Shown one piece after another: positions 23,677 to 35,250 of a stretch of 64,000 nt of DNA. The translations under genes and the position numbers were made by a program. Position 1 is the stretch's first letter. Every line of letters begins with the position of its first letter. The DNA comes from Tretioscincus oriximinensis (Eukaryota; Chordata; Lepidosauria; Squamata; Gymnophthalmidae), in assembly GCA_022410635.1 (NCBI GenBank), contig JAJVDF010000018.1:3782754-3846753 (forward strand). Reading direction: 5' to 3'. Below the pieces are notes generated by a model. The model searched no databases and had not been told where the DNA came from. It saw only the letters and a program-made list of their open reading frames with translations.

Positions 23677-24752
23677 TTGCTAGCCAACGAAAGAAAAACT
23701 GAGAACGCTAAGCAGAAGCAACCTCCATTAAGTTGGTATTGGGAAAAAAGACGCTTCTCCCTCACTGCTACAACAATGCTGGAGCAACCGACTACGTCAA
23801 AGACAGACTTAGCTCTGGAGAAACTGGACTTATTAATTACTGGGCAGAAAGAAATATCAGCCGAAATCTCCAAATTAAATGCAGAAATGGCTACAGTTAA
23901 AACAGAAATCGCAACAGCTAATAAAAGGTTAGAAGAAATCAAAAAATCTAACAAAAGCTATGAAGAAACCTTAAATATTCATGCATTGAAATTAGATAAA
24001 CTAGAAAATGACTTTAAAAAATTTAAAGAATGGGAAAACGAGAAAGAAAACTCTTTAAGAGAACTTACTGAAAAAATCGCACGGGCCGAGGATAAAATGA
24101 GAAGAGCCAATTTGCGTGTCTGTGGGATCCCATTGACGGTGAAAACGGACCTGGAAACAAAAATTAAGCTGGCTAAGAGAAAACAATATTCCCATAGACT
24201 CTCAGGAGATCCAGCTCACGCATTGGATAATGAGAGGTAGTAATCCTCCAATTGATATTATTATAAAGTTCACAACAGAAAGAACAAAAGACAGAGTGCA
24301 TATGGCTTTAAAACAAAAGCAAGACCTTCGGTTCGAAGGAGTTAAAGTACGTCCTCTGCACGACCTATCCATAGAAACCGTCAAGCAAAGGGAAAATTTA
24401 AATGAGTTCATGACAATCCTACAGACTAGAAAAGAAAAATACACGTGGATATTTCCGGCAACCGTACTAGTTTTTAAAGATGGGAAAAATTGTAGAGCAT
24501 CTAAGATCCAAAGCTCAGCCAATGTTCAAAGATCTTGATTTACATATCAACTCATTGAAACCTCTACCACAAACGTTGAAAGCCAAAAATCTAAATGATA
24601 ATTCACTCAGGTGTCCATACGGAAGCTCTACAAATGGGAGACAATTACCGGCCATTTCAAAGGAAAAGAACAAACAAGCCGCAGGTGACCTTAAAGATAT
24701 AGAGGAAGGGGAAGCACTCAACTTTTTATTGGAAGGGCAGGACTCTGCGTAA
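23677..24752 (+). pseudogene. L1 ORF1 protein (ORF1p), frameshifted
   Basis: L1 ORF1p is the RNA-binding trimeric chaperone of the L1 ribonucleoprotein. The likely start is the ATG at 23776; the frame is open further upstream. The N-terminal half is a long heptad-rich coiled coil (ALEKLDLLITGQKEISAEIS through SLRELTEKIARAEDK). Next come the RRM start MRRANLRVCGIP, an RRM strand NPPIDIIIKFTTERTKDRV, and C-terminal-domain motifs PLHDLSIETVKQRENLN and WIFPATVLVFKDGK. Two frameshifts are visible, one near 24200 and one near 24500-24530, so the chain is split over three frames and cannot be made intact. Confidence 0.85.
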
Positions 24753-25092
24753 GAAGAAGATTTTCTCTTAAGAGCGGTTCAACAGATGAAAGACAAGAAG
24801 AAGCAGGCCGGCAAGAGAAAGATTACTACAAGGTCACAAGCTCAAAAGCTAATGAACTGAAAGTATAAATGTATTAAATAAACTGGCAGACTTGAGGTAA
24901 CTAGGAGACATTACCTGCCATGGAGGGAACCCCTTAGGGATTTTCCTTCTGACCGTCTACGTAAGAAGGCCGGTTGGGGGCTAACAAGGGAGGGGTGGAG
25001 GGAGTGATGAAGCGGGACTGGGTTCTCCAAGAGAACACAAGCTTGGGAACGGAAGGGGGACAGTGGGAATCATTATGTTTTTAACTAAATAA

Positions 25093-27866
25093 ATGAATAC
25101 TATTACATGCTTGTCCTTAAATATAAATGGTATAAAGATCCAAAAGAAATTAAATAATGTAATAGCTTTAGTTAAGCAACATGATATAACAATCTTGTTT
25201 ATGCAAGAAACTCATTTAACACATTTTACACAACAAATGGTTAACAATCAATATTGGCAAAAATATATATTTAGCCAATGGCTGATCGAGTTCAAGGGGT
25301 GTAGCAATATTAATAAAGAGGAATGTTAACTTTAAACTGGGAGATGTTAAGAGGGACAGGGAGGGTAGTTGGATAATCCTTAAGGGGAAGATGGATAACT
25401 GTCAATTTATTTTTATAAACTCTTGCTGCCGAAAATCTAACCAAAAAAGGTTTTTATGTAATATGAACAGAAAAATCAATAATATAGCCTGTGGGCAACA
25501 AATATGGGCAGGAGACTTTAATTTACAACGTAGAGATACTGATACTAGACAACCAAACTCTCTCAACTTTAAAGCAATGGGATGGAATGATTACCATAAA
25601 TATATATTACCAATAGCCAAAGGAACTTATTCTTCTTCTAGACACAATAGATATACTCATATTGATTACATACCAGGTAAGAGTACTTATACTCTAAAAA
25701 TAAAAGAAACCAAAATATTACACACCTGGATTTCCAATCATGTGCCTATATTGATCAAATTCCAAGTGTATAATGAATTAAATTATAAAAAATGGACTTT
25801 TAATCCAATAATAATATTAAAGCAACAATAAAATCTTCTTCTACGACAAGAAATCATGGAATTCATCCTTGACAATGATATTAATAATATTAATATTATT
25901 ATATTATGGGAGGCCACTAAAACAGTCATTAGAGTCCATTGTATAGAACTATAGAATAAAAAGAAGATGGAATACAGGTAAAGCTCAACTATTAGTTCAA
26001 ATAGAGCAATTACAGCTAAACCACAAAAATACCAAAAATGCTGGGATTAAAATATTATTCAACCAGAAAAAACAGCAACCAGAAGAAATGAAAAAAAAAA
26101 CAGTTCTACAAGTGGATTTATTTTTCTAAAAAGGATAACGCAAACATGGAATGTAAGATCGATGAAATAGATGGCCAAATACCTAAAAAATAAAAAAATA
26201 AAAAGAATGGATTAATACTCTCAAAGATTAACAGGGCACTATTCAAAGTGGCCCAAATAGTTTCAGGGATATAATCAAAAGATTTTATGTCAATTTGTAT
26301 AAAGAGGAAAGTGTCCAAATAGACGATTTACCTGAAACTAAGACAATTACGGAATCCCAAAAACACTATTTAAATCGATCAATAGAACAGGAAGAAATTT
26401 TGCAGGTTATAAAAAACATGAAAACAAACAAATTTCTGGGACCCGATGGGTTCAGTGCAGATTTCTATAAATCTTATGCAGACATTCTGGGCCCATATTT
26501 AACTAGATTATTTAATGAAGTATATAACTTTCCCTCCATCATGGAGGGAATCAGAAATAATAATTTTCCCCCAAAAAGGGAAAGATCCAATAGAACTCAA
26601 GGCGTACCGTCCGATCACATTATGCAATGAGGACTATAAAATATTTGTAAAAATTTTAGCTAACAGAATTACTAAATGCATAAACAATGCAAAAACTCCA
26701 AGGATAAAAAAGAGATGGCTTTTATGAAATAATCAGGAAGGGGGGATAGGGTATTCCTGATAGCCAAAAAATACGATGCTTTTTATCTAAAAAACTTAAT
26801 AGAAATACAATATAAGTGCAAGAAATGGACCAAAATGTATAAAGAAATAAACAAGATTAAAAAAAAAGAAATTCTATTTACTACTTACCCTAGAAGAGTC
26901 GATCAATCCTGGCAGGACCCTTTTAAAGAACTCATGAAAACCTGGAAGTAAAGGAAAAAAGAATTAGCAATAAATAATTTCAGCAAATATCAGCCTATCT
27001 GGACGATAAATCCAATGAATGACCATAATATAAATTTAGCTTTAAAGATACTATACATAAACAATATATACCCATTAAACACCAAAGGTTAACGGAAATG
27101 ACCACCCCAGCTAATTGGATGGCTAAACGCGATATATACCTATATAAATAGTCATCAAATAAGAACTATCTTTAATAATACTTATGAAAAAATGGATTTA
27201 ATCATACACATGGTTTTAAAGGATGAGAAAAAAGTAGTCTCACAAATTTATAAAATGCTGAACTCAATGGATCGAGAGATTATATCTGATTTAGTCACCA
27301 AGTGGAATAATTTATTACAAATCTATGAAGACGATATTAAAGAAGCAATAAAAATAATTAATAATGAAAACATGAATAAATTAAAGGAAGGAAGATTAAA
27401 AATCCTGCATAAATGGCACTGAACACTAAAAATGTTAGCACATTTTGTACCTAATATAAATAATCTATGTTGGTTCGGATGCCAAAGTACGGCAGATTAT
27501 TATCATTTATTTTGGTCTTGCAAAAAGGCACAAGCATTTTGGAAAAAAATTCAGATAGAACTAAACAAGATAATATCTTCAGATATAACAATTACAGATA
27601 AAATGGCTATTTTTGGTGGAAATCTTAACAATGTTAACACTATAGACAAACAAATATTACCGTTACTTTCATGTGCACAATTGGTTTTCTTAAGAGGGTA
27701 CAAAGATGTATCACATAGAGAATTAAAAGGGTGGTGGGATTATATAATAGAAAAGATAGCAGTAGATATTAATCATACAAAAATTAACTCGGTTTTCAAT
27801 ATACAGAAGATAAATGAAATCAAGGAGAAATGGAGGCCACAAAGGAATATATTCAAGCAACTTTGA
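25093..27866 (+). pseudogene. L1 ORF2 protein (endonuclease/RT), broken and RT-deleted
   Basis: L1 ORF2p normally nicks target DNA and reverse transcribes L1 RNA. The N-terminal APE-type endonuclease is visible in two frames: SLNINGIK, MQETHL (25093-25329), then WAGDFN, HIDYIPGKS and SNHVPI (25391-25831). RT begins at 26295 with NKFLGPDGFSADFYKS and changes frame at KGKDPIELKAYRPITLCNED then KILANRI (26515-26690). Sequence then jumps near 26700-26730 to post-RT C-terminal sequence (GG..AKKYDAFYLKNLIEIQ). The catalytic Asp-Asp block and thumb are absent. The C-terminal Cys motif CWFGCQSTADYYHLFWSC is present at about 27465-27520, ending at 27866. Confidence 0.85.
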
Positions 27867-28080
27867 CTCATCTGCTCCAAAGATACAAAATAAATTTGAT
27901 TTATTCTAGTTAACCATGGACAATCTAATGGAGCAACCCAGGGAAGAGGGAGGGGATGGGGCAAAAGGGAAAACTGATTTAAGATGTTTTTCTTCATGGA
28001 ATAAATGAATGTATCATTTAAGACACAATACATATATATAAATATAATAAATATAAAAATATAAAAATAATAAATCCATA

Positions 28081-28716
28081 CCATAGTGAAAGAATTACAG
28101 TGTGAGAACATTGGGTAATTGGTCCACAACTAGGTGACATCAGGTGTTGAATACTATGTGGATGCCACATGCCTTGAACCTTATGGCTTCCTTGTTGCCT
28201 GCATTGGGCCTTGCCTCCCCTTGCACACCCTTAATGATGCTACAATATTTGTGTGGATGCATGCATGTGTGTGCTTGTTTGTATATATTTATATTGCTGC
28301 ACAGATATTATTTATTACACTTTATGGCTAAGGCTGAATCTAGATAGGGTCAAAATGCTGTTGGACTTTGTATCCCGTTTTAAGGTATATCTGGGCAAAC
28401 TGAAAGAATCCTGGCAATGCTTGCTTCTGGAATATCCAAAATTAGCAGAATAAGTAAGTGAAATCTGGAGAAAATATAAAAGAGATTTTTTCCCCTCTCC
28501 TCCCCCTCCAATTCGATCTGCAATTTTTATCTTGGCATGGTTTGTTATAAGAACTCTTCGGCACCCTGAACATGCACAAAGGCAAATTACTTTTTTAACC
28601 GACATGTCACTGACAATTGACACACACCTCTTTTGCTAGTAGAAAGTAAAAACCCAAACAGCAACCTTTATTTCCAGGCACAGTAAACTCAGGGAAATTA
28701 GTAGCTTTTCAGTTCA
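28081..28716. other. Flanking DNA, no gene seen
   Basis: No coding sequence was recognised. Overlapping short frames at 28134-28453 and 28315-28623 have no family resemblance. Confidence 0.45.
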
Positions 28717-28827
28717 GGCCCTGTTCCCACTGAGCCTTATTCTGTACTATACCTTGCCATCTACATGCTGGTATAGACTATGAGGCCTGCCACAGTCTAC
28801 ACTGGTTCTGTACTGAGACATATCCCA
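28717..28827. mobile_element. Foldback MITE, degenerate copy
   Basis: AGGCCCTGTTCCCACTGAGC, then CTTATTCTGTACTATACC and TACATGCTGGTATAGACT, are partly mirrored by AGTCTACACTGGTTCTGTAC then TGAGACATATCCCAG. The left half matches the left half of the element at 33434-33610. The right terminus is missing or decayed. Confidence 0.6.
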
Positions 28828-29922
28828 GATTAATAATAACCAGAAGAACTAGAAGATACCCTGATTTTCTAACCTGAAGGGACTCCAAGTGCCATACAAG
28901 TTATTTTTCGCCCGCTTACATTCTATCTTGCCCAACACATTGAGATGTTGGTACCTATTAATCTACTTGTGATTGCTCACTTTCATACAGCTGAGTTGGC
29001 TGAAGCTAAAGCTAGCAGAGGGCACTTACCCCTCTCCACAGCAGAGCCATGTGCCTTGAAGAGGACTGACCTCTCTGTTGAAAACCCGGTTTTGTTCAAA
29101 TTCACATCAGCTTCCCACGTACCCTGTTTTCCCATGGAGTCAGGGAAGCAAGAAGACAAAATTAAAGTGAATCCTAAATAAATTCATAAAACACCAGCTA
29201 ACATTCTAACAGCTTTTAGTTTAAAAGATTAAAGCACAGCAGCAGATTCAAGGTTGGAGTGCCCAAAACTTCAGCAACAATGAGAAAATCTCAAACACCT
29301 GACATGGATCTCTTTTCTGCCAAAGACAGTAATTTTGGGAACAGAACTTAGCAAACTGTGTAGCCCCTGTCACCACTAACTAGAGTGTATTCAGCTGCAC
29401 TATCCCAGGTTCTATTATATCCCCAAAATACTCTAAGGTAAACATTGCCTTGGAAATAGTTCTAACCTTGAGGGAGTCTACTTAAAATACGCTCATAAGA
29501 TTAAACATGTTCCTCCAACTTGATTGATTTAATTATATCCCAGTTTACATTTTTAGTATTCTGTCCCTTCTCCCTGTGGCACAAAAGCTTAATTATGCAA
29601 GTGGAAGTTTTCTGCTCTGAGGCTAATAGATTATGTTTCTCCAGTGACACAATCAGCAAAACAATTTTACACCTTTCAGGAAAGGCCATAGAGAAACATC
29701 ATGTTTGGACAGGGTCGGGGGAATGAGAGTTGATAGGCTAGAATAAACCATTGTATAAACCACAAGGGGAGTTAGGATCAACAAGATTAATGACTAGGAT
29801 TTGGTCATATGGCTATCATAGTCGTTTTATCTTTTCAGCACCCATCCCAGTATTCAAGTCAGACCCATGTGCAGCCTATAAAAAAATCTATATGGTGGGT
29901 TTATATCCATAGCATCCAGCTA

Positions 29923-29954
<32 letters not shown>

Positions 29955-29956
29955 TT

Positions 29957-30024
<68 letters not shown>

Positions 30025-31474
30025 TTGCCACCTATATCCTATGCCAAATAAATTGTAGAGCAGGTTATGGCAGATCAAAGCAGAAAAGGGTAAAATGAAA
30101 TTAAACTGCTCTTCTATTTCTAGATTCCCTGTGAGGGATGGGAGAATGGGGAAAGATGCTCTCTTTGTCTCAATTTCAGAGTAGGAGGAAATCACCTTAC
30201 AATGGAACTATGTTCCCAATATAATCAAAATTGAAGGCAGAACAGCAGCAAGTAGCTTCTTTGACCCTTGGAAATGCTTAAAAATGACAGGGGAGATAAG
30301 GCTTAAAATGAATTTTTATATTTCCATTTGATTCCTGGACGAAATACCTTTGATCCACATAAACATCAGACTGGGAAAAGTTCACCAGGAATGTCAGTGT
30401 TCATGTAAGCACTCCTTTCCCTGCTATACCAATTCATGCCTGCTGTATTATTGTTTACCTTCTTTGATTCAGTGCAAAAGCACTGCTTAAATACGTATCA
30501 ACAGATTTCCAGCTGTTTAAATGCAATGGATCAATGGATCACTCTATTACTTTAGTCCAAAGCTCTAAAGTGGCTTTAAAAAAATTGAAAAGTCACATGT
30601 GAAGTTTTCTAGTTATCTCCTGCTATCTGCCAACCGAATTCTCCTCCCTTATCGTGGGTGGCAATAGTGAGCAGTTGCAGAGTCAATGAGCAGAAGAGGT
30701 GGCAAACTCTTTTTTGCCCATATAGGTAGTGTAAATGCAGAGTCCCAAGGATGATAAATGCCAGTGCATAGACAAGAAGCATCAAAATCAAACTGGGTTG
30801 AGAGTGTGTTCATTAACAANGTCTGTGTTCATGTCTTGCCCACTCTCAATCTGTTTTGACTTTTAAAATTGACTAAATTTGTTGTGTGTGTGTTTGTAAC
30901 TGTGGGTCAAATTTGAATTTGGGAGAGCCGCCTTGCCTCCTCATTTCTTCTTTGCTTTTAACTGAAATCTTTGCAAGTAATACTTCCTTGAACTGGGTGC
31001 ATTTCAGATGTCACAAGCAATTCAAGGGAAGCAACATCTGAGTCTAAGGCTTTCAAGAAGCAGCCTACTGAGGAAAGGACTGAACAACTTTCTAGCCTTA
31101 AGGTTGTACTCCGTGAGGAGTCCCTGGAATTAGATCTATCTCATGCATCGCAATTGAAAACACCATCCCAGCAGAGAAGCAATGAGCATTGCCTGGAAAT
31201 AAGCAGAAGCCTGTAAATCCTGCTTACTGCTCAGTATCTGCCAGCAATCATATTCAGTTGTTGCACTTCAGTGCCTTCAAATCCTGGCAAGTCCCCGTAC
31301 TTCTCTGCAGCAGTCATAATTTGCCTGGGCTTCTTTGTCACTCTTGAATGCTCCTTGTCTCTCTTGATCAGCCTTAACAGTGCCTATGCTTGCTCTTTTG
31401 CACTTACTTCTCTATTTATTATTTCTTGTGAACCTGTCCTATGCAGAGCAATGTTCAAGCACAAAAATCACCCA
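28828..31474. other. Intergenic or intronic DNA, no gene seen
   Basis: No gene was recognised. The only strong feature is the tetranucleotide array at 29924-30025. Short frames such as 28945-29181 and 31271-31582 lack family resemblance; the end of the latter runs into the SINE at 31475. Confidence 0.5.
29924..30025 (+). repeat. (TTAC)n switching to (GTTA)n microsatellite
   Basis: About eight units of TTAC run into about seventeen units of TTAG with a single junction near 29955. Both blocks are nearly perfect, so the array is young. Confidence 0.95.
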
Positions 31475-31763
31475 AGGCGCGGATGGCTCAGTCGCTTAGG
31501 AAACCGTCTCTCATCTGGGAGATCAGGTTTTGATGCCCTGTGTCGGAAGTGGTGGGGGCGAGCACCTTCCACTAGCCTGTAGCTCTAGCCAATCCAGCTA
31601 TTCAAAAGCAAGAAGTGCAAGAAATTGCAACTGACTGCAGGTAGATACATGGGAGCCACCACAGCCTGGTAGGGAAGATACAGTGTCAGCCCTCAGCCAA
31701 AATACTCTTGTAAGCCACTTTGAGTCCCTTTGTAAGGTGAGAAAAGCAGGGTATAAGAACCCG
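31475..31763 (+). mobile_element. tRNA-derived SINE, copy 1
   Basis: The head has a good RNA polymerase III A box, TGGCTCAGTCG at 31484-31494, and a degenerate B box, GGTTTTGATGC at 31526-31536, about 31 bases apart as in tRNA genes. The body (ACTAGCCTGTAGCTCTAGCC) and 3' part (GCCACTTTGAGTCCCTTTG then GCAGGGTATAAGAACC) are shared with 32400-32681. The 3' part resembles a LINE tail, as expected if a partner LINE mobilised it. It is followed by a long pyrimidine tract. Confidence 0.8.
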
Positions 31764-32021
31764 GTTCTTTCTTTCTTTTTCTTCTTTTTCTTCTTTTTCT
31801 TCTTTTTCTTCTTTTTCTTCTTTTTCTTCTTCTTCTTTTTCTTCTTCTTTTTCTTTTTCTTTTTCTTTTTCTTTTTCTTTTTCTTTTTCTTTTTCTTTTT
31901 CTTTTTCTTTTTCTTCTTCTCCTTCTTCTTCTTCTCCTTCTCCTTCTCCTTCTCCTTCTCCTTCTCCTTCTCCTTCTCCTTCTCCTTCTCCTTCTTCTTC
32001 TTCTTCTTCTTCTTCTTCTTC
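31764..32021 (+). repeat. 258-bp pure pyrimidine tract (TTCTTTT / TTCTCC units)
   Basis: The top strand contains only C and T from about 31764 to 32021. It passes through (CTTTTT), (CTTTTT/CTTCTT), (TTCTCC)n and (TTC)n blocks. It begins exactly at the SINE 3' end (TATAAGAACCCGG), so it is an expanded SINE tail. Frames through it read poly-Phe/Ser or poly-Lys/Glu/Arg and are not genes. Confidence 0.95.
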
Positions 32022-32399
32022 GAGGACAAGACAGAAGAAGAAGAATTTGAGACACAGAAAAGCAAACAAAAAAGGATGCTGATTTTCCTCAAGAAACTGG
32101 CCTTAAGATGAGCCAGGTCAATACCAGTGAGTGAAAGTTAACCTTTGCTCTTCTCATATTCTGTATTTTTGAAGAAAATAACCCTTCGAACCTACCAAAC
32201 TGCTTGCTGGTCAGCCAGATCTACCTTCCAACCCAGCTGCAGCTCACCGCATATTGCTTAACACTTCCCTAGAGTGATCAATCTTCAAACAACCTAGTCA
32301 GCAAGCTGACTAATCATTTTTTGTGGTGGGAGATCCACACCTTTTCCAGTTGTTATGTGGTGAGGGGGTGTAATTTGTACTTCTACACGAATAGTTCTA

Positions 32400-32681
32400 A
32401 GAGCTGGTCTTTCAATTGAGAGAGCCAGTTTCGAGGCCCTGTGTCAGATGGGGAGAAGGGAGAGGGGTGAGGGCATTCTACTAGCCTTCAGCTCCAGCCA
32501 ACTCAGCTATTCGAAAAGAGTATGTTTGTAATCTACTTTTCAGTTAGATAAATCAGTACCAACATTAACCTTGTGAGGAAGATTGAATAGATGCAATCCT
32601 TTGGTCAAAAATTAACCGTGGAGGCCACTCTAAGTCCCTTTGGTGAAAAGGCAGGGTATAAAAAACAGATTCTTCTTCTTC
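32400..32681 (+). mobile_element. tRNA-derived SINE, copy 2
   Basis: It is the same family as 31475-31763: AGTTTCGAGGC (B-box position, 32427-32437), CCCTGTGTCAGATGGGGAG, CTACTAGCCTTCAGCTCCAG, and CACTCTAAGTCCCTTTGG then GGCAGGGTATAAAAAACAG. The A box is degraded. It ends in a short TTC run, then an ACT-rich microsatellite at 32694-32720. Confidence 0.75.
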
Positions 32682-33433
32682 CAGTACTAAAACTACGACT
32701 ACTACCACTACTACTACTATAATTGTACAGTCATTTGGGTTTCTAGATTTACCTGAAAAATTTGAACTTGTCCTGGATTCGAGTCAAGTAGTTCATTCAC
32801 ATTTGTAGCACAGCTGGAATAAAACAACGGCATTCCAGTGGACATACTATAAGGCTCGATTCACACTTGACCTTACACTATTCCAGAAAATGGTCTATAG
32901 TCTGCATCAGTGACGACTGGCCTTTGGGTTCGTTGTGGCCACGGGACACACCAGAAATTAAAATCAATGATAAAATCTCCATAGAAAACAATGGAGAACC
33001 ATTGGCCAATTGTGGGCCTTCTTAGAGGAACAAATCAAAAAGCTCCAGACAGCTTCTTTTAGTGATGTTTTGGTTGCCGATCCCAGGAGTTGAACCAATG
33101 TGAGGGCTGCCTGGGTGGGGCTACAGTCCCTCTTTCAGTCTGCCTGGAGGTGCCATTAGTATTGGCAATTCATCTAACAGAGAGCAAGTCCGGTAAGCAG
33201 AGCCAGATTCTGGTGGCAGCAGCCTCCACATTTAACCACCCTGGGCTGTAGCTGTAGGAGCCCCCAGAAGAAGGAGTTTATTGCTGGGGTTATCTGCAGG
33301 TGCTGCCCAGGGCAGCAAAATGTGGAGGCTGCTGCTGCCAGAGCCAGGGACAGAAGCTCCTGCTGGGCTGCTATCCTAAGAGCAAGCCACGAGGTAGGTT
33401 AGCTTCCTTTCTCTTTCTTTCTTTTCTTTTTCA

Positions 33434-33610
33434 CTGTCCCCACTGAGCCTTATTCTGGGTTATATCTCGATACAGAGCATGTTTATCCACATGCCAGTAT
33501 AGGCAGTGGCAGGCTCCATTCGGAGTCTGTCATAGCCTACACTGGCATGTAGATGGCACATTCCTATTCTGAGATATAGCCAAGAAGAAGGCTAAGTAGG
33601 AATGGGGCCC
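33434..33610. mobile_element. Foldback MITE nested in the hAT element
   Basis: The segment folds on itself. CCCACTGAGCCTTATTCTGG then TTATATCTC pairs with GAGATATAGCC then AAGAAGGCTAAGTAGGAATG; CACATGCCAGTATAGGC pairs with GCCTACACTGGCATGTAG. The right terminus is GGAATGGGGCCC. A related degenerate copy lies at 28717-28827. No target duplication was assigned. Confidence 0.7.
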
Positions 33611-34182
33611 TTCTGTGCTTCCTCTCCTTCTTTATTTTTCTCCTCCTTTTATCTCCTTTCCAGTTCCTTCTTTTTTTCTTCTTCCATCTACCTCCTCTCC
33701 GGGCCTTCCCTCCTTGCTTCATAATTTCTGGGTTGAGTTCTAGATTTCGTTTGTGGTGTGTTTAGAGTGTGAGTAACCAAAATTATTAGCCTAGTTTTTA
33801 TTTATTTTACTCCTAATGTGGTTTCTAATTTTCTAAGGCTGTTCTTTCTTCCCTTTCTTCTTTTTCTTTCTGTCCTTTCACTTTCCTTTCTTATTTCTAT
33901 CCTCCTTTTCCTTTTTTCCTCCTTCCCCCTTCCTTCTTTTTTTCTTCCTCTTTCTATCTGACCTTTGGTCCTAATCTGGCTTGAATTCTGCATTTTTTAA
34001 AAATGGCTTCTGCTGAGCATATGCTTTATATATATCAGAAGTGATTATATATATATAAAATCACTTCTAATTTTATTTGAGTTCTAGTTTTTCTAGTGAC
34101 AGAATGGTTCTCAGTTGCATTTCTGCCTGCATTTCTGTGCTGCTTCGGGCAGCATCTTTGTTTCTGGCAGAATGGCTCTCAG

Positions 34183-34250
34183 TTGCCTCACCACAGATTT
34201 ATAAAGAGGCCAAACAACACTTGCTGACTTGTTTTCGATTCCTTTCCTGC
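34183..34250 (-). mobile_element. CR1-like LINE internal scrap
   Basis: TTGCCTCACCACAGATTTAT then AAAGAGGCCAAACAACACTT and GCTGACTTGTTTTCGATTCC matches 58963-59028 inside the minus-strand CR1 copy with few differences. Only about 68 bases are present, with neither element end, so it looks like a fragment captured within the hAT element. Confidence 0.7.
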
Positions 34251-35145
34251 ACACTGGTTTGATTAGGTAATCTGATTATAAATGAGTCCCTGAGCCAACT
34301 TCCTGTAATAGCAAAAATGTTTCCTGTGGACGGGTCACTAAGTGCAGAGTTGCGGAGAATGCATTCTTGCACCTAAGGTGCAACTGTGGTGCAACCTGGG
34401 AGCTGTAGTCTTCAGGACATCAGGCAAATAGCATTAGAAGTGGAAGAAAAATATATTTTATCAGGAAAAGTATCACCAAGTCAGCATCATCGTCATAGCA
34501 GATATATTTACCTGTTTTTCCTTCTTTTTAAAGAAGCACAATTGAAAATCATATTAGATGTGTTATTTATTATTATTTTATAAATACACTTGCTCAACTT
34601 ACACCCAGATTCAGGAATTGGGAAAAATAGTGGGGGAAAGAGTGGAATAAAGGGGGAAAGACAGAAGGAAGGAAAGAAAGAAGGATAGAAGGAAAGAGCA
34701 GGAAGGACGGAAGTAAGGACAAAAGTGATGTCACTTCCTGTCCCACCCCTGGAAGTGATGTTAAAAAATTGGGGGCGCGTGCAGAGCGCCAAGAACTCCT
34801 AGCATCCAACATTTGTGCTGGGGTTGCGCCCNCCCCCCCCCAGAAAAAAACTGCACCAGTCACCACTGGTGTGCATGCCATTCTGGGCTAGCACAGGCTA
34901 CAACAGGGCCCTTAGACTACTTCCTGGTCCCAACATACCCCTTGTTCTTCACTGGAATAGAATTGTCTACATATTTAACAGCAGCTACAACTAAAATATG
35001 TTGGGAAAGGGGCAGGAAGTAGCGCTCTGAATTACAGTATATGGTCAGTGTTCAAAACTATTTCAAGGAGCAAACTTNAAATGGTTAAAAACTGCTAATT
35101 ACTTCCTTTGCCATTATTATTATGAACAGAGATATTTTTTAGTTT

Positions 35146-35250
35146 TGTTTTATCGATAACATTTACACCTGCCCTTCACCTGTAGGTCCCAGGGTGGATG
35201 ACAATATATAGTAAAATAAATTCTAAAATATATTTAAAATACAACCCTCC
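35146..35250 (-). mobile_element. LINE/SINE 3' tail remnant
   Basis: CACCTGCCCTTCACCTGTAG then GTCCCAGGGTGGATGACAAT and an AAATATATTTAAAATAC run resemble, in reverse, the common amniote L2-type 3' tail. It is short and diverged. Confidence 0.45.

Larger units (their letters stand above)
23027..28079 (+). mobile_element. L1 LINE with intact target-site duplications, internally deleted
   Basis: The element is bounded by the identical 13-mer ATAATAAATCCAT at 23027-23039 and 28067-28079. It starts with a G run and GCGCATGCGCAGC (23040-23067), and has ORF1 (from about 23776), ORF2 (25093-27866), a GC-rich 3' UTR and an AT-rich tail. Presence of the 5' end plus duplications shows a full-length insertion, now about 5.0 kb. 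An antisense L1 fragment (about 450 bp) sits in its leader, and roughly 1 kb of the ORF2 RT core is missing, judged against the usual 1,200-1,300-residue L1 ORF2. Several frameshifts show it is dead. Confidence 0.9.
32900..34876. mobile_element. hAT-type non-autonomous transposon with 8-bp target duplication
   Basis: The left terminus CAGTGACGACTGG (32908) and right terminus CAGTCACCACTG (34857-34868) are inverted repeats of hAT type. They are flanked by GTCTGCAT (32900-32907) and GTGTGCAT (34869-34876), an 8-bp duplication with one mismatch. The left 350 bases match the short element at 45444-45798, and both right ends share a C run then AAACT just inside the terminus. The body (1,961 bp) carries a nested foldback MITE, pyrimidine and purine tracts and a CR1 scrap. 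No transposase frame is present. Confidence 0.75.

Noticed and set aside
29924..30025. CRISPR-like or telomere-like direct repeats
   Set aside because: It is a plain tetranucleotide microsatellite without spacers; TTAG units differ from the vertebrate TTAGGG telomere repeat.
31475..31545. A tRNA gene, because of A and B boxes
   Set aside because: The B box is degraded, no cloverleaf could be drawn, and the head is joined to a SINE body that recurs at 32400.
31598..32111. Poly-Lys, poly-Arg, poly-Glu and poly-Phe frames
   Set aside because: They read through the pyrimidine tract at the SINE tail and are artefacts of low complexity.
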